From Pseudomonas sp. BGr12 (GTDB taxonomy: Bacteria; Pseudomonadota; Gammaproteobacteria; Pseudomonadales; Pseudomonadaceae): a DNA stretch of 64,000 bases. Shown piece by piece: positions 8,975-18,241 of the stretch. How positions within the stretch are numbered: the first letter of the stretch is position 1; each line of letters starts with the position of its first letter. The DNA is taken from contig NZ_JALRNF010000029.1 in the NCBI RefSeq assembly GCF_030272895.1, forward strand, positions 1-64,000, in the 5' to 3' direction. Under the pieces are notes generated by a model that saw nothing but the letters and a program-made list of their open reading frames with translations, ran no database searches and had not been told where the DNA came from. The position numbers were made by a program, and so were the translations under genes.

Positions 8975-10393
8975 TCAGCCACCCGCATACACCCCTTCCC
9001 GGCGCAGCTCCTCGGCCGTCTCCAGAATGCACACCCGCAAGGTCTCGACGATCTCGTCCACCTGGGCATGGGTGATGATCAAGGGCGGCGACATCACGTT
9101 CAGGTGCATGATCGGCCGCACCAGCAGGCCCCTGGCCTGGGCCCGGCGGTGGATGCGCTCGCCGATGTTGATCGCATCGGCGAACAGTGCCTTGCTGGCC
9201 TTGTCGGCCACGAACTCGACGCAGGCCATCAGCTTCATGCAGCGCACGTCGCCCACCAGCGGCAGCTCGCGCAGGCTGTGCAGGCGCTGCTCCAGGTAGC
9301 CACCGACATCCTGGACATGGGCCAGCAGGTTTTCCCGCTCGATGATCTCGATGTTCTTCAGCGCCGCGGTGCAGCACACGGGGTGGCCGCTGTAGGTAAA
9401 ACCATGGGTAAAGCAGCGGCCCTTGCCCGGCTCGGCGATCACCTTCCAGATGCGCTCGGAGAAAATGCACGCCCCCAGTGGCAGGTAGGCCGAGGTCAGG
9501 CCCTTGGCCGTGGTGATGATGTCCGGCTGCACGCCGAACAGTTCTTCGCTGGCGAAGAAGGTGCCCAGGCGGCCGAACGAGGTCACCACTTCATCGGCCA
9601 CGAACAGGATGTCGTAGGTCTGGCACAGCGCCCACATGCGCTGGAAGTAACCCCTGGGCGGAATGATCACCCCGCCCGAGCCCATGATCGGCTCGGCGAA
9701 GAAGGCGGCGACATTGTCGGCGCCCAGGGACAGGATCTTGTCCTCGAACTCGGCCACCAGGAAGTCGAGGAATTCGGCTTCGTCCATGTCATCCGGGGCC
9801 CGGTACGGGTTGGGGTTGGAGATGTGGTGGATCAGGTCATGGCCGTAGTCGAACTCCGGCACCCGGTCGGCGGCCTTGTTGCCGATCGACATGGTCAGGG
9901 TGGTGGAGCCGTGGTAGGCGTTGTAGCGGGCAATGATGTGCTTCTTGTGGGGCTTGCCGCGGCAGTTCTGGTAGTACTGGATCAGCCGGTAGGCGGTATC
10001 GACCGCAGTGGAGCCACCGGTGGTCAGGAACACGTGGTCCAGGTCGCCCGGGGCCAGCTGCGCGAGCTTTTCGCACAACTGGATGGCCACGGTATTGGCC
10101 ATGTCCGAAAACGGGTTGGAATACGCCAGCTGGCGCACCTGGTCGGCAATCGCCAGGGCCATTTCCTCGCGGCCCAGGCCGATGTTGGTGCACCACATGC
10201 CGCCGACGGCATCGAGGAAGCGGTTGCCCTCGGTGTCGCGGATATAGGCGCCCTCCCCGGCGACGATGTTCAGCGCACCCTGTTCGTGGTGCTCGTCGAA
10301 CATGTGGTAGCCGTGCATGTAGTGGGCCTTGTCGGCCGCCACCAGCGGATCATGGGCGATGGGGGTGACGAATGCTTTGCTTGGCGTAGCCAT
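8975..10393 (-). CDS. Class III PLP aminotransferase (putrescine/omega-amino acid:pyruvate type, SpuC-like)
   Basis: A 472-residue fold-type I aminotransferase. The key features are visible: the GG-containing phosphate loop FLTTGGSTAVDTA, the cofactor aspartate in ILFVADEVVTSFGRLG and the Schiff-base Lys in TTAKGLTSAYLPLGA. Enzymes of this branch move amino groups from putrescine, cadaverine, beta-alanine or taurine to pyruvate. The gene follows a PotF-like polyamine-binding protein gene 34 bp upstream on the same strand, which points to polyamine or diamine use. The exact amine is inferred only from this context; beta-alanine aminotransferase is the main alternative. Confidence 0.8.
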   Translation of the reverse strand: MATPSKAFVTPIAHDPLVAADKAHYMHGYHMFDEHHEQGALNIVAGEGAYIRDTEGNRFLDAVGGMWCTNIGLGREEMALAIADQVRQLAYSNPFSDMANTVAIQLCEKLAQLAPGDLDHVFLTTGGSTAVDTAYRLIQYYQNCRGKPHKKHIIARYNAYHGSTTLTMSIGNKAADRVPEFDYGHDLIHHISNPNPYRAPDDMDEAEFLDFLVAEFEDKILSLGADNVAAFFAEPIMGSGGVIIPPRGYFQRMWALCQTYDILFVADEVVTSFGRLGTFFASEELFGVQPDIITTAKGLTSAYLPLGACIFSERIWKVIAEPGKGRCFTHGFTYSGHPVCCTAALKNIEIIERENLLAHVQDVGGYLEQRLHSLRELPLVGDVRCMKLMACVEFVADKASKALFADAINIGERIHRRAQARGLLVRPIMHLNVMSPPLIITHAQVDEIVETLRVCILETAEELRREGVYAGG

Positions 10394-10426
10394 GGGCAGT
10401 TCCTTGGCGAGGGGGATCGAAAGGGT

Positions 10427-11530
10427 TCAAAAACCGGTCTTGACCGTGCTCCAGACCCGGGTAATGGCGCGCATGTCCTTCGGCTCCTGGGTCTTCTGGG
10501 CGAACAGACGCCCGCGGGTGGCGTCATCGGGGTAGATCGCCGGGTCGTCACGGATCTCGCGCTCCACCAGTGCGGTGGCCGCCGCGTTGCTGTTGGCGTA
10601 GTGGATGTAGTTGGTCACCTTGGCCATGGTCTGCGGCTGCAGCAGGAATTCGATGAAACGGTGGGCGTTGGCCGCGTGCGGGGCGTCCTTGGGCAGGTAG
10701 AGGTTGTCGAACCAGATCAGCGAGCCTTCGTCGGGGATGAAGAACGCCAGGTTGATGTCCTTCTTCGCCTCGACGGCGCGGGCCTGGGCGGTGGCGTAGT
10801 CGCCGGACCAGGTCAGGGCCATGCACACATCGCCGTTGGGCAGGCTGGTGAGGTAGTTCACCGAGTCGAACTTGCGGATGTACGGGCGGATGTCCAGCAG
10901 CAGCTTTTCGGCTGCCTTCAAGTCAGCCGGCGATGCGCTGCGCGGGTCCTTGCCCAGGTACTTGAGGGCCAGGGGGATGACTTCGGTGGGCGCGTCCATC
11001 AGGGTCACGCCGCAATCGGCGAAGCGCGCGACGATCTTCGGGTCGAACAGCATGGCCAGCGAGCCGATGGGCGCATCGGGCATGCGTGCCTTGATCTTGT
11101 CGACGTTGTAGGTCACCCCGGAGCTGCCCCAGGTGTAGGGCGCCGAGTACTTCAGTCCCGGGTCGTAGCCTTGCAGGTTGGCGACCACCTGGGCATCGAG
11201 GTTGTGCCAGCTGGGCAGTTGCTGCTTGTCCAGCGGCTGGAACACCCCGGCCTTGATCAGCGGCGGTACCAGGGAGGCATTGAGCATGACCAGGTCGTAG
11301 CCGGAGCGGCCGGTCAGCAGTTTGGTCTGCACCGTCTCGTAGCCGTCGAAGGTGTCGTAGATCACCTTGATGCCGGTGGCCTTCTCGAAATCGGCCAGGG
11401 TGGTCTCACCGATGTAGTCGGTCCAGTTGTACAGCCTGAGCGTGTTGCCGGTGTCCGTCTCGCTGGCCGATGCGGCCGTGGCGGTGGATAGCAGCAACAG
11501 CGTACCCATCACCTTCAGTGCCTTGCGCAT
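10427..11530 (-). CDS. Polyamine ABC transporter substrate-binding protein (PotF-like)
   Basis: A 367-residue periplasmic protein with an N-terminal signal peptide (MRKALKVMGTLLLLSTATAA, cut near ASA-SE, about residue 23). The start of the mature protein, NTLRLYNWTDYIGETTLADFEKATG, is the classic PotD/PotF opening (read: LRLYNWTDYIGETTL), and the ring of aromatic residues common to polyamine receptors is present (YTWGSSGVTYN, WSGDYATA). GGAG precedes the ATG. It heads a unit with the class III aminotransferase, but no permease or ATPase genes are adjacent, so it must pair with a transporter encoded elsewhere or act as a spare receptor. Confidence 0.85.
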   Translation of the reverse strand: MRKALKVMGTLLLLSTATAASASETDTGNTLRLYNWTDYIGETTLADFEKATGIKVIYDTFDGYETVQTKLLTGRSGYDLVMLNASLVPPLIKAGVFQPLDKQQLPSWHNLDAQVVANLQGYDPGLKYSAPYTWGSSGVTYNVDKIKARMPDAPIGSLAMLFDPKIVARFADCGVTLMDAPTEVIPLALKYLGKDPRSASPADLKAAEKLLLDIRPYIRKFDSVNYLTSLPNGDVCMALTWSGDYATAQARAVEAKKDINLAFFIPDEGSLIWFDNLYLPKDAPHAANAHRFIEFLLQPQTMAKVTNYIHYANSNAAATALVEREIRDDPAIYPDDATRGRLFAQKTQEPKDMRAITRVWSTVKTGF

Positions 11531-11645
11531 AGCAACTCCATCGTGTGATCGCTCCGGGGTGAGCCGATGGGGTAACTATCAGGGGATTCGGTTGGGCGGA
11601 CCATAACCCGAATGGGTAGGTGGTGGTTTGTCGAGGATTTCGACC

Positions 11646-11709
11646 TGTGGGAGCGGGCTTGCCCCGCGATGGGCCGCACCGCCGCATCGCGGGGCAAGCC
11701 CGCTCCCAC
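11646..11709. repeat. REP inverted pair
   Basis: TGTGGGAGCGGGCTTGCCCC and its reverse complement flank a 12-base loop in the space between the PotF-like gene and the oxidoreductase gene. Same REP family as at 8917. Confidence 0.9.
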
Positions 11710-11727
11710 CCACCAGGGACAGTCAGG

Positions 11728-12429
11728 TCAGGCCAGCGGGTACAGTGCCTCGTCGAACTGCGACAGGCGCGGGAACGTCAGCGGCTGGTCATCCGACAGG
11801 TGTTCCAGGCGCTGGCGGTAGGCCTGCAGGAAGTCCTTGCGCGCTTCATCGCTGATGTACGGCACATGCCAGGCCACGAACGGCTCCAGTACCTCGAAGC
11901 CGACATAGGCCAGGGTGCCGCGCAGGATCGGCCGCAGCATGTCCTCCAGTGGCCCGTGGATCGCGCCCTCGCCGAACATGTGCTCGCGCCCGCCCAGGGT
12001 CACGGTCACCAGGGCCTTCTTGCCCACCAGCCCGCCCTGGTCGTAGAAGCGCTTGCCGCCATAGCACACGCCGGACACCAGCACCCGGTCGATCCAGCCC
12101 TTGAGCATGGCCGGGGCCGAGAACCAGAAGATCGGGAAGTTCAGCACCACAAGATCGGCCCACAGCAGTTTGTCCAGCTCTTGCTGGATGTCGGCGGCGA
12201 TCGACTGGCTCTTCACCCCCAGGCGCTGCTCCAGGGCATACACCAGGTAGTCGGGGTTCTCGCGGGTGACGAAGTCGTCGGCACTGGCCACCGGGTTCCA
12301 GTTCATCGCATACAGGTCGCTGACCTGCACCTGGTGCCCCTGGGCGGTGAAGGTCTCGACGGCCTGGTCACGCAGGGCGGCGGTGAAGGATTGCGGCTCG
12401 GGATGAGCGTGGACGATCAGTACGTTCAT
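11728..12429 (-). CDS. NAD(P)H-dependent flavin oxidoreductase (flavodoxin-fold, NQO1/MdaB/Kef-ancillary type)
   Basis: About 233 residues. The N terminus MNVLIVHAHPEPQSFTAALRD is the beta1-phosphate-binding loop of the NQO1/KefF family (quoted: VLIVHAHPEPQSF), and WADLVVLNFPIFWFSAPAMLKGW is the flavin-contact strand and loop that follows. The ATG at 12429 is preferred to a TTG two codons earlier because AAGGAAG sits six bases upstream. It is the last gene of the peptide-type ABC transporter operon, 11 bp after the ATPase gene. Reduction of quinones or nitro compounds is the usual activity; the link to the imported compound is inferred from the operon. Confidence 0.8.
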   Translation of the reverse strand: MNVLIVHAHPEPQSFTAALRDQAVETFTAQGHQVQVSDLYAMNWNPVASADDFVTRENPDYLVYALEQRLGVKSQSIAADIQQELDKLLWADLVVLNFPIFWFSAPAMLKGWIDRVLVSGVCYGGKRFYDQGGLVGKKALVTVTLGGREHMFGEGAIHGPLEDMLRPILRGTLAYVGFEVLEPFVAWHVPYISDEARKDFLQAYRQRLEHLSDDQPLTFPRLSQFDEALYPLA

Positions 12430-12440
12430 GAACAACTTCC

Positions 12441-14081
12441 TTAAACAGGTTGCAGGGTGCCAGGCACGGCACGTTTGGCCAGCAGACGGTCCAGCCAGTC
12501 AGGGTCCATTTCCGGCTCCGAAGACAGCAGCAGGCCGGTGTAGTCGCGGTGCGGCGGGGTGAAGATGGCGTCGCGGCTGCCGTGGTCGACCACCCGCCCG
12601 CGCTGCATTACCAGTACTTCATCGGCGATGGCGCGTACCGTAGCCACGTCGTGGGTGATGAACAGGTAGGCCACGCCCAGTTGTTGCTGGATGCGGTTGA
12701 GCAGCTTGAGCACGCCCTCGGCCACCAGTTGGTCGAGGGCCGAGGTGACTTCGTCGCAGATGATCAGTTGCGGCTCGGCGGCCAGCGCCCGGGCGATGCA
12801 GATGCGCTGCTTCTGCCCGCCGGACAGCTCGCGCGGCTGGCGCTCCATGTACTTGGCAGGATCGAGCTCGATCATCTCCAGCAGTTCGGCGACCCGCTTG
12901 CGCATGGCCTGGCCCTTGAGGCCCAGGTAGAAGGTCAGCGGCCGGCCGATGATGTCGACGATGCGCTGGCGCGGGTTCAGGGCGGTGTCGGGGATCTGGT
13001 AGATCATCTGGATGCGCCGCAACTGCTCCTTGCTGCGCTGGCGAAAATCCTTCGGCAACACCTCGCCGTCGTACAGCACTTGCCCTGCGCTGGGCGGCAG
13101 CAAGCCGGTAATCAGGCGCGCCGTGGTGCTCTTGCCGCTACCGGACTCGCCGATCACCGCCAGGGTCTGGCCCCGGTGCAGCTTGAGCGAAACGTCATGC
13201 AGTACCGGCTGGTGGCCGTAGCTGGCGCTGGCCTTGCGCACTTCCAGCAAGGGTTTGTGCTCTGGCACACAGGCCTTGGGCTCGGTGCGGAAGCTGCGTA
13301 CCGCCCACAGCGACTTGGTGTAGTCCTGCTGCGGCGCATCGAGCATGGTGCGGGTGTCGGCCTCCTCCACCAGCTTGCCGTGGCGCAGCACCATGATGCG
13401 GTCGGCCATCTGCGCCACCACCGCCAGGTCATGGCTGATGTACAAGGCCGCACTGCCGTAGGTCTTCACCGCATCGCGGATCGCCGCCAGCACTTCGATC
13501 TGGGTGGTGACGTCCAGCGCCGTGGTCGGTTCGTCGAAGATGATCAGGTCCGGGTGGCAAGCCATGGCCATGGCGGTCATCACCCGCTGCAACTGCCCGC
13601 CCGAGACCTGGTGCGGATAGCGCTGGCCGATCTGCTCGGGGTTGGGCAGGCGCAGAATCCGGTACAGCTCCACCGCCTCGGCTTCGGCCTGGGCGCGGTC
13701 GATGCCGCCGTTCTTCACCGCGGTTTCGACGTGCTGGTCGATCAGCCGGTGGGCCGGGTTGAACGAAGCAGCAGCGCTTTGCGCCACGTAGGCGATGCGC
13801 AGGCCGCGCAGCTTGCGCAAGGCTTCGCTGCTGGCGCCGACCAGTTGCATGCCGTCAAAGATCACCGAGCCGCCGGTGATCCGGCAGCCATTGCGCACAT
13901 AGCCCATGGACGCCAGGCCCAGGGTCGACTTGCCCGCGCCCGACTCGCCGATCAGCCCCAGCACTTCGCCGCGCTGCAGGGTCAGGTCGATACCCTTGAT
14001 CAGCGGATGCCAGGCGTCTTCGTAATGCCCTTCGATACGCAGGTCGCGGATTTGAAGCAGCGGTTGTTCAGCAACAGTCAT
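12441..14081 (-). CDS. Dipeptide/oligopeptide/nickel-type ABC transporter ATPase with two fused nucleotide-binding domains
   Basis: About 546 residues containing two complete ABC domains. Walker A motifs are GESGAGKST (near residue 45) and [10 protein letters not shown] (near 315); signatures are VSGGQLQR and LSGGQKQR; Walker B regions are [12 protein letters not shown] and [12 protein letters not shown]. It thus replaces the usual separate DppD and DppF pair, as in E. coli GsiA. The ATG at 14081 has AAGGAG eight bases upstream and lies directly after the stop of the DppC-like permease gene; a GTG at 14090 would add three residues. It powers the importer formed with the two permeases and the binding protein upstream. 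Confidence 0.9.
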   Translation of the reverse strand: MTVAEQPLLQIRDLRIEGHYEDAWHPLIKGIDLTLQRGEVLGLIGESGAGKSTLGLASMGYVRNGCRITGGSVIFDGMQLVGASSEALRKLRGLRIAYVAQSAAASFNPAHRLIDQHVETAVKNGGIDRAQAEAEAVELYRILRLPNPEQIGQRYPHQVSGGQLQRVMTAMAMACHPDLIIFDEPTTALDVTTQIEVLAAIRDAVKTYGSAALYISHDLAVVAQMADRIMVLRHGKLVEEADTRTMLDAPQQDYTKSLWAVRSFRTEPKACVPEHKPLLEVRKASASYGHQPVLHDVSLKLHRGQTLAVIGESGSGKSTTARLITGLLPPSAGQVLYDGEVLPKDFRQRSKEQLRRIQMIYQIPDTALNPRQRIVDIIGRPLTFYLGLKGQAMRKRVAELLEMIELDPAKYMERQPRELSGGQKQRICIARALAAEPQLIICDEVTSALDQLVAEGVLKLLNRIQQQLGVAYLFITHDVATVRAIADEVLVMQRGRVVDHGSRDAIFTPPHRDYTGLLLSSEPEMDPDWLDRLLAKRAVPGTLQPV

Positions 14082-14083
14082 GT

Positions 14084-14911
14084 TCAGCACTCCTTCAGAC
14101 CGCTGGATTGATGCAGCACCCAGTCCACGACAAAGTTGACGCTGACGGTGATCAGCGCCACCGCCAGCGCTGGCAGCAGCGGGCTGATGTCGCCGAAGGT
14201 GATCAGCACGGCGTTGTCGCGGACCATGCTGCCCCAGTCGGCGGTAGGCGGCTGGATGCCCAGGCCGAGGAACGACAGCGCGCTGATGAACAGGAAGACA
14301 AAGCAGAAACGCAGGCCGAATTCGGCGATCAAGGGTGCCGCGGCATTGGGCAGCACTTCACGGCTGACCAGCCACCACAGCCCTTCCCCGCGCAGGCGCG
14401 CGGCCTCGACGAAGTCCTGGACCACCACGGTCATCGCCACCGCTCGCGCCAGGCGGAACACCCGGGTGGCGTCGAGCAGCGCGATCACCAGCACCAGCGA
14501 GGTGGCGGTGGTGCCGACTACGCTGAGGATCAGCAAGGCGAAGATCAGTTGCGGGATGGCCATGAGGATGTCCACCACCCGCGACAGGCCCTGGTCGATC
14601 CAGCCGCCCTTGATCGCCGCCACCAGGCCGCAGAAACCGCCCAGGGCAAAGGCCAGGGTGGTGGTCAGGAAGGCGATGCCCAGGGTGTTGCGGGCACCAA
14701 AGACCAGGCGGCTGAACATGTCGCGGCCGAGGTTGTCGGTGCCCAGCAGGAACTCGCCGCCCCAGGGCGCGAAGCCCTCGCCCACCACCTGGGTTTCGCC
14801 GAAGGGCGCCAGCAGCGGCGCGAACAGCGCCACCAGCACATACAAAAGAATCACCAGCAGGCCGAACTGGGCGCTCAGGGGCGCACGCAGCAGGTGTTTG
14901 ATCAGGCTCAT
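14084..14911 (-). CDS. ABC transporter permease, DppC/OppC-like
   Basis: A 275-residue inner membrane protein with about six membrane helices (first at 16-38, last at 240-262), the short periplasmic segment GEGFAPWGGEFLLGTDNLGRDMFSR typical of DppC (quoted: FLLGTDNLGRDMFSR) and the EAA loop VEAARLRGEGLWWLVSREVLPNA (quoted: EAARLRGEGLWWLVSRE). It starts three bases after the DppB-like gene ends and abuts the ATPase gene, so all are co-translated. It forms the channel with the DppB-like partner. Confidence 0.9.
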   Translation of the reverse strand: MSLIKHLLRAPLSAQFGLLVILLYVLVALFAPLLAPFGETQVVGEGFAPWGGEFLLGTDNLGRDMFSRLVFGARNTLGIAFLTTTLAFALGGFCGLVAAIKGGWIDQGLSRVVDILMAIPQLIFALLILSVVGTTATSLVLVIALLDATRVFRLARAVAMTVVVQDFVEAARLRGEGLWWLVSREVLPNAAAPLIAEFGLRFCFVFLFISALSFLGLGIQPPTADWGSMVRDNAVLITFGDISPLLPALAVALITVSVNFVVDWVLHQSSGLKEC

Positions 14912-14914
14912 GGA

Positions 14915-15874
14915 CTACCCCTTCGGATGCATCAGGCGTGGATTGCTGGCAATCGACAGCACATCGGCCGTGGTATTGAGCAGGATGTAGGTGGCGGCGA
15001 AGATCAGGCTGCAGGCCTGCACCACCGGGATGTCGCGCTTGGCCACCGAGTCCACCAGCAATTGGCCGAGCCCCGGGTAGACGAACACCACCTCGACCAC
15101 CACCACCCCGACCACCAGGTAGGCCAGGTTCAGCGCCACCACGTTGATGATCGGCGCCAGGGCATTGGGCAAGGCATGGTGGAAGATGATCCGCGCCTGG
15201 CTGATGCCCTTGAGCCGGGCCATTTCGATGTAGGGGCTGGCCAGGAGGTTGATCAGGGCGGCGCGGGTCATGCGCATCATCTGCGCGATCACCACCAGGC
15301 TCAGGGTCAGCACCGGCAGCAGCGAGCGCTCCAGCACCTCGCCCAGGCTCGCCCCCGGTGCCAGGTTGGAGATGCTCGGCAGCCAGTTGAGCTTCACCGC
15401 GAACACCAGGATCAGGATGTAGGCGACGAAGAACTCCGGGAACGACACCGCGCTCAGGGCGCTGGTGTTGAGCAGGCGGTCGAACCAGCTGTTGCGGTAC
15501 AGCGCCGCGAGCATGCCCAGCACCAGCGCCACCGGTACCGACACCAGCGCCGCCAGCAAGGCCAGGCTGAAGGTGTTGCCCAGGCGTGCGCCGATCAGTT
15601 CGGCGATCGGCCGCTGGTTGGCCAGCGACACCCCCAGGTCACCGTGCAGCAGTTGCCAGGCCCAGTGGCCGAAGCGGTTGAGCGCCGGCATGTCCAGCCC
15701 CAGCTGGGCCCGCAGCGCCGCCACGGTTTCCGGAGTGGCGGCCTGGCCGAGCATGGCCTGGGCGACATCGCCCGGCAGCATGCCGACGGCCAGGAAGATG
15801 ATCACCGCCACCGCCAGCAGCGACAGCAGGCCCAGCGCCAGGCGCTGGCCAAGCAGTTTGCAAAGACTATTCAC
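14915..15874 (-). CDS. ABC transporter permease, DppB/OppB-like
   Basis: A 319-residue inner membrane protein. The opening helix (about 8-30), GDLGVSLANQRPIAELI after the first periplasmic loop, and the EAA motif ARLKGISQARIIFHHALPNA (quoted: EMARLKGISQARIIFHHA) are those of the DppB family. It follows the binding-protein gene by 52 bp and precedes the DppC-like gene by 3 bp. The substrate cannot be read from the permease. Confidence 0.9.
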   Translation of the reverse strand: MNSLCKLLGQRLALGLLSLLAVAVIIFLAVGMLPGDVAQAMLGQAATPETVAALRAQLGLDMPALNRFGHWAWQLLHGDLGVSLANQRPIAELIGARLGNTFSLALLAALVSVPVALVLGMLAALYRNSWFDRLLNTSALSAVSFPEFFVAYILILVFAVKLNWLPSISNLAPGASLGEVLERSLLPVLTLSLVVIAQMMRMTRAALINLLASPYIEMARLKGISQARIIFHHALPNALAPIINVVALNLAYLVVGVVVVEVVFVYPGLGQLLVDSVAKRDIPVVQACSLIFAATYILLNTTADVLSIASNPRLMHPKG

Positions 15875-15926
15875 CGTACAGTTCCTCGAACAGGTACACC
15901 GAAAGAAGGCTTTCGAGCAGTGGCGC

Positions 15927-17525
15927 TTACGCCTGCCACCAGCGTTCGATCAGGCGCAGGCCGTCCAGCTCGCCGTAGGGCGCAGTCAGCCCGCCATGGG
16001 TAACCCGCTTGGAGCGCGCCGCCACGGAACTGGCGAACAACGGCACGATGGCCCCGCCTTCATCGCGGCACAGCGCCTGCATTTCGTTGTACATCTCCTG
16101 GCGCAGCGGCGCGTTCATCTCGCCCCGGGCGGCGCTGAGCAACTGGTTGAAACGGGCGTTGTCCCAGTGCGTCTCGTTCCAGGCCGCACCTTTGGCATAG
16201 CCGATGCTGAACATGCGGTCGGCGGTCAGGCTGCTGTACCAGAAGGAGGTGGTGAAAGGCTGCTTCATCCACACGTTGGTGAAGAAGCCGTCGGCCGGCT
16301 CGCGCACCACGTCGATGTCGATACCGGCCTGGCGCGCCTGCTCCTTGAACAGCACCGAGGCATCCACTGCACCGGTGTAGGCGGCATCGGAGGCCTGCAG
16401 GCGTACCTTGAGCGAGTCGAGACCGGCCTGGCGCAGGTAGAAGCGCGCCTTGTCCGGGTCGTAACTGCGTTGTTCCAGGGCATTGTTGATGAAGCGGCTG
16501 CCGGGCTGGATCGGGTGGTCGTTGCCGATCTGGCCGTAGCCGTAGAGCACCGAGGCCAGCAGGGTTTCGCGGTTGATCGCATGCTTGAGCGCCATGCGCA
16601 CGTTGTTGTCCTGGAACAGCTGGCTGTCGGTCAGCATCGGGAAGGTGTAGTGCTGGGCGCCCTTGGTTTCCTCGATGGCAAGATTCGGGTTGCGCTTGAG
16701 CAGTGCCACGGTCTTCAGATCGACCTTGTTGATCACATCGACTTGGCCTGTGACCAGGGCATTGACCCGGGCGGCGCCGTCGGCGATGGCCAGCAACTCG
16801 GCGCTGGCGAAGTGCGCCCTCCCCGGCTTCCAGTAATCGGGGCTGCGCTCAAGGTCCATGCGCACGCCCGGCTCGAAGGCCTTGAGGCGATAGCCGCCGG
16901 TGCCGACCGCCGACTGCCAGTCGGCCAGGCCGTCCTTGGCCGGCATGATCACCAGGTGATAGTCGGCAACCACGTAGGCGAAGTCGGCGTTGCCCGAATG
17001 CAGCTCGAACACCACGCTGTCGGTGCCCTGGGCGCGGACCTGGGCAACGTCGCCGAGCACGGTTTTGGCCGCCGAGGTGGATTTGTCGCCCAGGTGATGC
17101 TGGATAGAGGCCACCACGTCGTCGGCGCTCAGGGTCTTGCCGTTATGGAAGGTCACGCCCTGGCGCAGGGTGAAGGTCCAGATACGCGCATCGGGGCTCG
17201 ACTCCCAGCGCTCGGCCAGCTCCGGAATGGCGTTGCCGTCCACGCCGATCTCGCTCAGAGTGTTGTACACCGCCGAGAAGCCGACGAAGGTGAAGGTGTC
17301 GCTCCAGGAGCCCGGGTCACGCGAATCGGTGGTGCTGCCCCCGGCCAGGCCCATGCGCAGCACGCCGCCGGCCTTGGGCGTCTCCTCGGCCCAGCCACGG
17401 CTGGGCAGGCCGAGGGAGAAGGCACCGGCCACGGCCGCCGCGGCCGCACTGTACTTGAGAAAATCCCGACGCGGCAGGCCGCCGTCGTGCATCGCTTGAG
17501 TAATCTTGTTGTTGTTATCGCTCAT
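15927..17525 (-). CDS. Tat-exported substrate-binding protein of a peptide/opine/nickel-type ABC transporter (SBP family 5)
   Basis: About 532 residues. The N terminus has a twin-arginine signal (GGLPRRDFLKYSAAAAAVAG) cut near GWA-EE, so the protein is folded before export. The mature part starts the family 5 pattern (PKAGGVLRMGLAGG) and has the conserved region WTFTLRQGVTFHNGKTLSADDVV (quoted: LRQGVTFHNGKTLSADD). The ATG at 17525 is preferred over an upstream frame start that lacks a ribosome site; AGGGG lies just before. It is the first gene of the five-gene operon to 11728. The ligand is unknown; peptides, opines or glutathione-like compounds are possible. Confidence 0.88.
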   Translation of the reverse strand: MSDNNNKITQAMHDGGLPRRDFLKYSAAAAAVAGAFSLGLPSRGWAEETPKAGGVLRMGLAGGSTTDSRDPGSWSDTFTFVGFSAVYNTLSEIGVDGNAIPELAERWESSPDARIWTFTLRQGVTFHNGKTLSADDVVASIQHHLGDKSTSAAKTVLGDVAQVRAQGTDSVVFELHSGNADFAYVVADYHLVIMPAKDGLADWQSAVGTGGYRLKAFEPGVRMDLERSPDYWKPGRAHFASAELLAIADGAARVNALVTGQVDVINKVDLKTVALLKRNPNLAIEETKGAQHYTFPMLTDSQLFQDNNVRMALKHAINRETLLASVLYGYGQIGNDHPIQPGSRFINNALEQRSYDPDKARFYLRQAGLDSLKVRLQASDAAYTGAVDASVLFKEQARQAGIDIDVVREPADGFFTNVWMKQPFTTSFWYSSLTADRMFSIGYAKGAAWNETHWDNARFNQLLSAARGEMNAPLRQEMYNEMQALCRDEGGAIVPLFASSVAARSKRVTHGGLTAPYGELDGLRLIERWWQA

Positions 17526-17600
17526 GGCATTGCCCCTGAAAAACCGCAGAGAAAAGGATTCAGTCGACCTCGCACGCATCGATGGTGCAAATATTTGTAT

Positions 17601-17615
17601 TTGTCATCGTGACAA
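17601..17615. promoter_or_regulatory. Candidate operator between ABC operon and Rrf2 regulator
   Basis: TTGTCA-TCG-TGACAA is a perfect 6-bp dyad with a 3-base centre, in an AT-rich stretch 76 bp upstream of the binding-protein start and 165 bp upstream of the divergent Rrf2 gene. The position fits an operator of the transporter operon. The binding factor is not known; the neighbouring Rrf2 protein is the obvious candidate. Confidence 0.4.
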
Positions 17616-17674
17616 TTACATTAGACTCAACAGCACACCGCTGCCAAGCCCCCACGGGGTGCTTTTTGCGATCG

Positions 17675-17765
17675 CTGTGGGAGCGGGCTTGCCCCGCGAT
17701 TGTGGTTTGTCAGTGATTGCAGTTTGTCAGTAAGATCGTTTCGCGGGGCAAGCCCGCTCCCACAG
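17675..17765. repeat. REP inverted pair
   Basis: CTGTGGGAGCGGGCTTGCCCC and its reverse complement enclose about 45 bases in the divergent region just before the Rrf2 gene. Its right arm ends 14 bp before the Rrf2 ATG, so the Rrf2 transcript probably begins inside or after the pair. Confidence 0.9.
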
Positions 17766-17779
17766 GGAAATTTCAGCCG

Positions 17780-18220
17780 ATGAGCCAGTCGACCCGCCTG
17801 ATCACCGCTTCATACATTCTGTCGTTCGTGGCCGCCAACGCCCCGCAGAAACTGCGCACCGAAACCATCGCCAAGTGGGTCAAGACCCACCCCACCCGCG
17901 TGCGCAGCCTGGCCTCGCAGATGGTCAAGGCCAATATCCTCAAGTCCTGGCGCGGCGCCAACGGTGGCCTGACCCTGGCCCGCCCGGCCAGCGAGATCAC
18001 CCTGCGCGAGGTGTACGACGCGGTGCAGGAAAGCTCGCTGATCGCCGAGAAGATCGACAACCCCTTCTCGGGCCTTGAAGATCACTGCAAGGTGTTCGAG
18101 GTGTTCACCCGTCTGTTCGCCATGCTCGAAGCCAACATGCGCCTGGACCTCGGTGCGATCACCGCCGACCAGTTGTTCGTGGCCTTCGACAAGCCGGTGG
18201 AAAAAGCCGAGCAGGCCTGA
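17780..18220 (+). CDS. Rrf2-family transcriptional regulator
   Basis: A 146-residue protein with the Rrf2 winged helix (residues 5-85; the wing contains WRGANGGLTLARPASEITLRE, quoted in part: GANGGLTLARPASEI). Only one Cys is present (DHCKV), so the three-Cys iron-sulfur site of IscR/NsrR is missing and it should sense something else, like the YwnA group. The ATG at 17780 begins the conserved N terminus; sequence upstream in frame is REP. It diverges from the peptide-type ABC operon and probably controls it. Confidence 0.8.
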   Translation: MSQSTRLITASYILSFVAANAPQKLRTETIAKWVKTHPTRVRSLASQMVKANILKSWRGANGGLTLARPASEITLREVYDAVQESSLIAEKIDNPFSGLEDHCKVFEVFTRLFAMLEANMRLDLGAITADQLFVAFDKPVEKAEQA

Positions 18221-18241
18221 GCCTGCTCGTTTGCAGCACCC

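Noticed and set aside
9068..11491. 807-codon plus-strand frame opposite the aminotransferase and PotF-like genes
   Set aside because: Spans two well-supported minus-strand genes and has no domain pattern; an antisense shadow.
14108..16003. 631-codon plus-strand frame opposite the two permease genes
   Set aside because: Composition is His/Gln/Arg-rich without hydrophobic order; the minus strand gives two clear membrane proteins.
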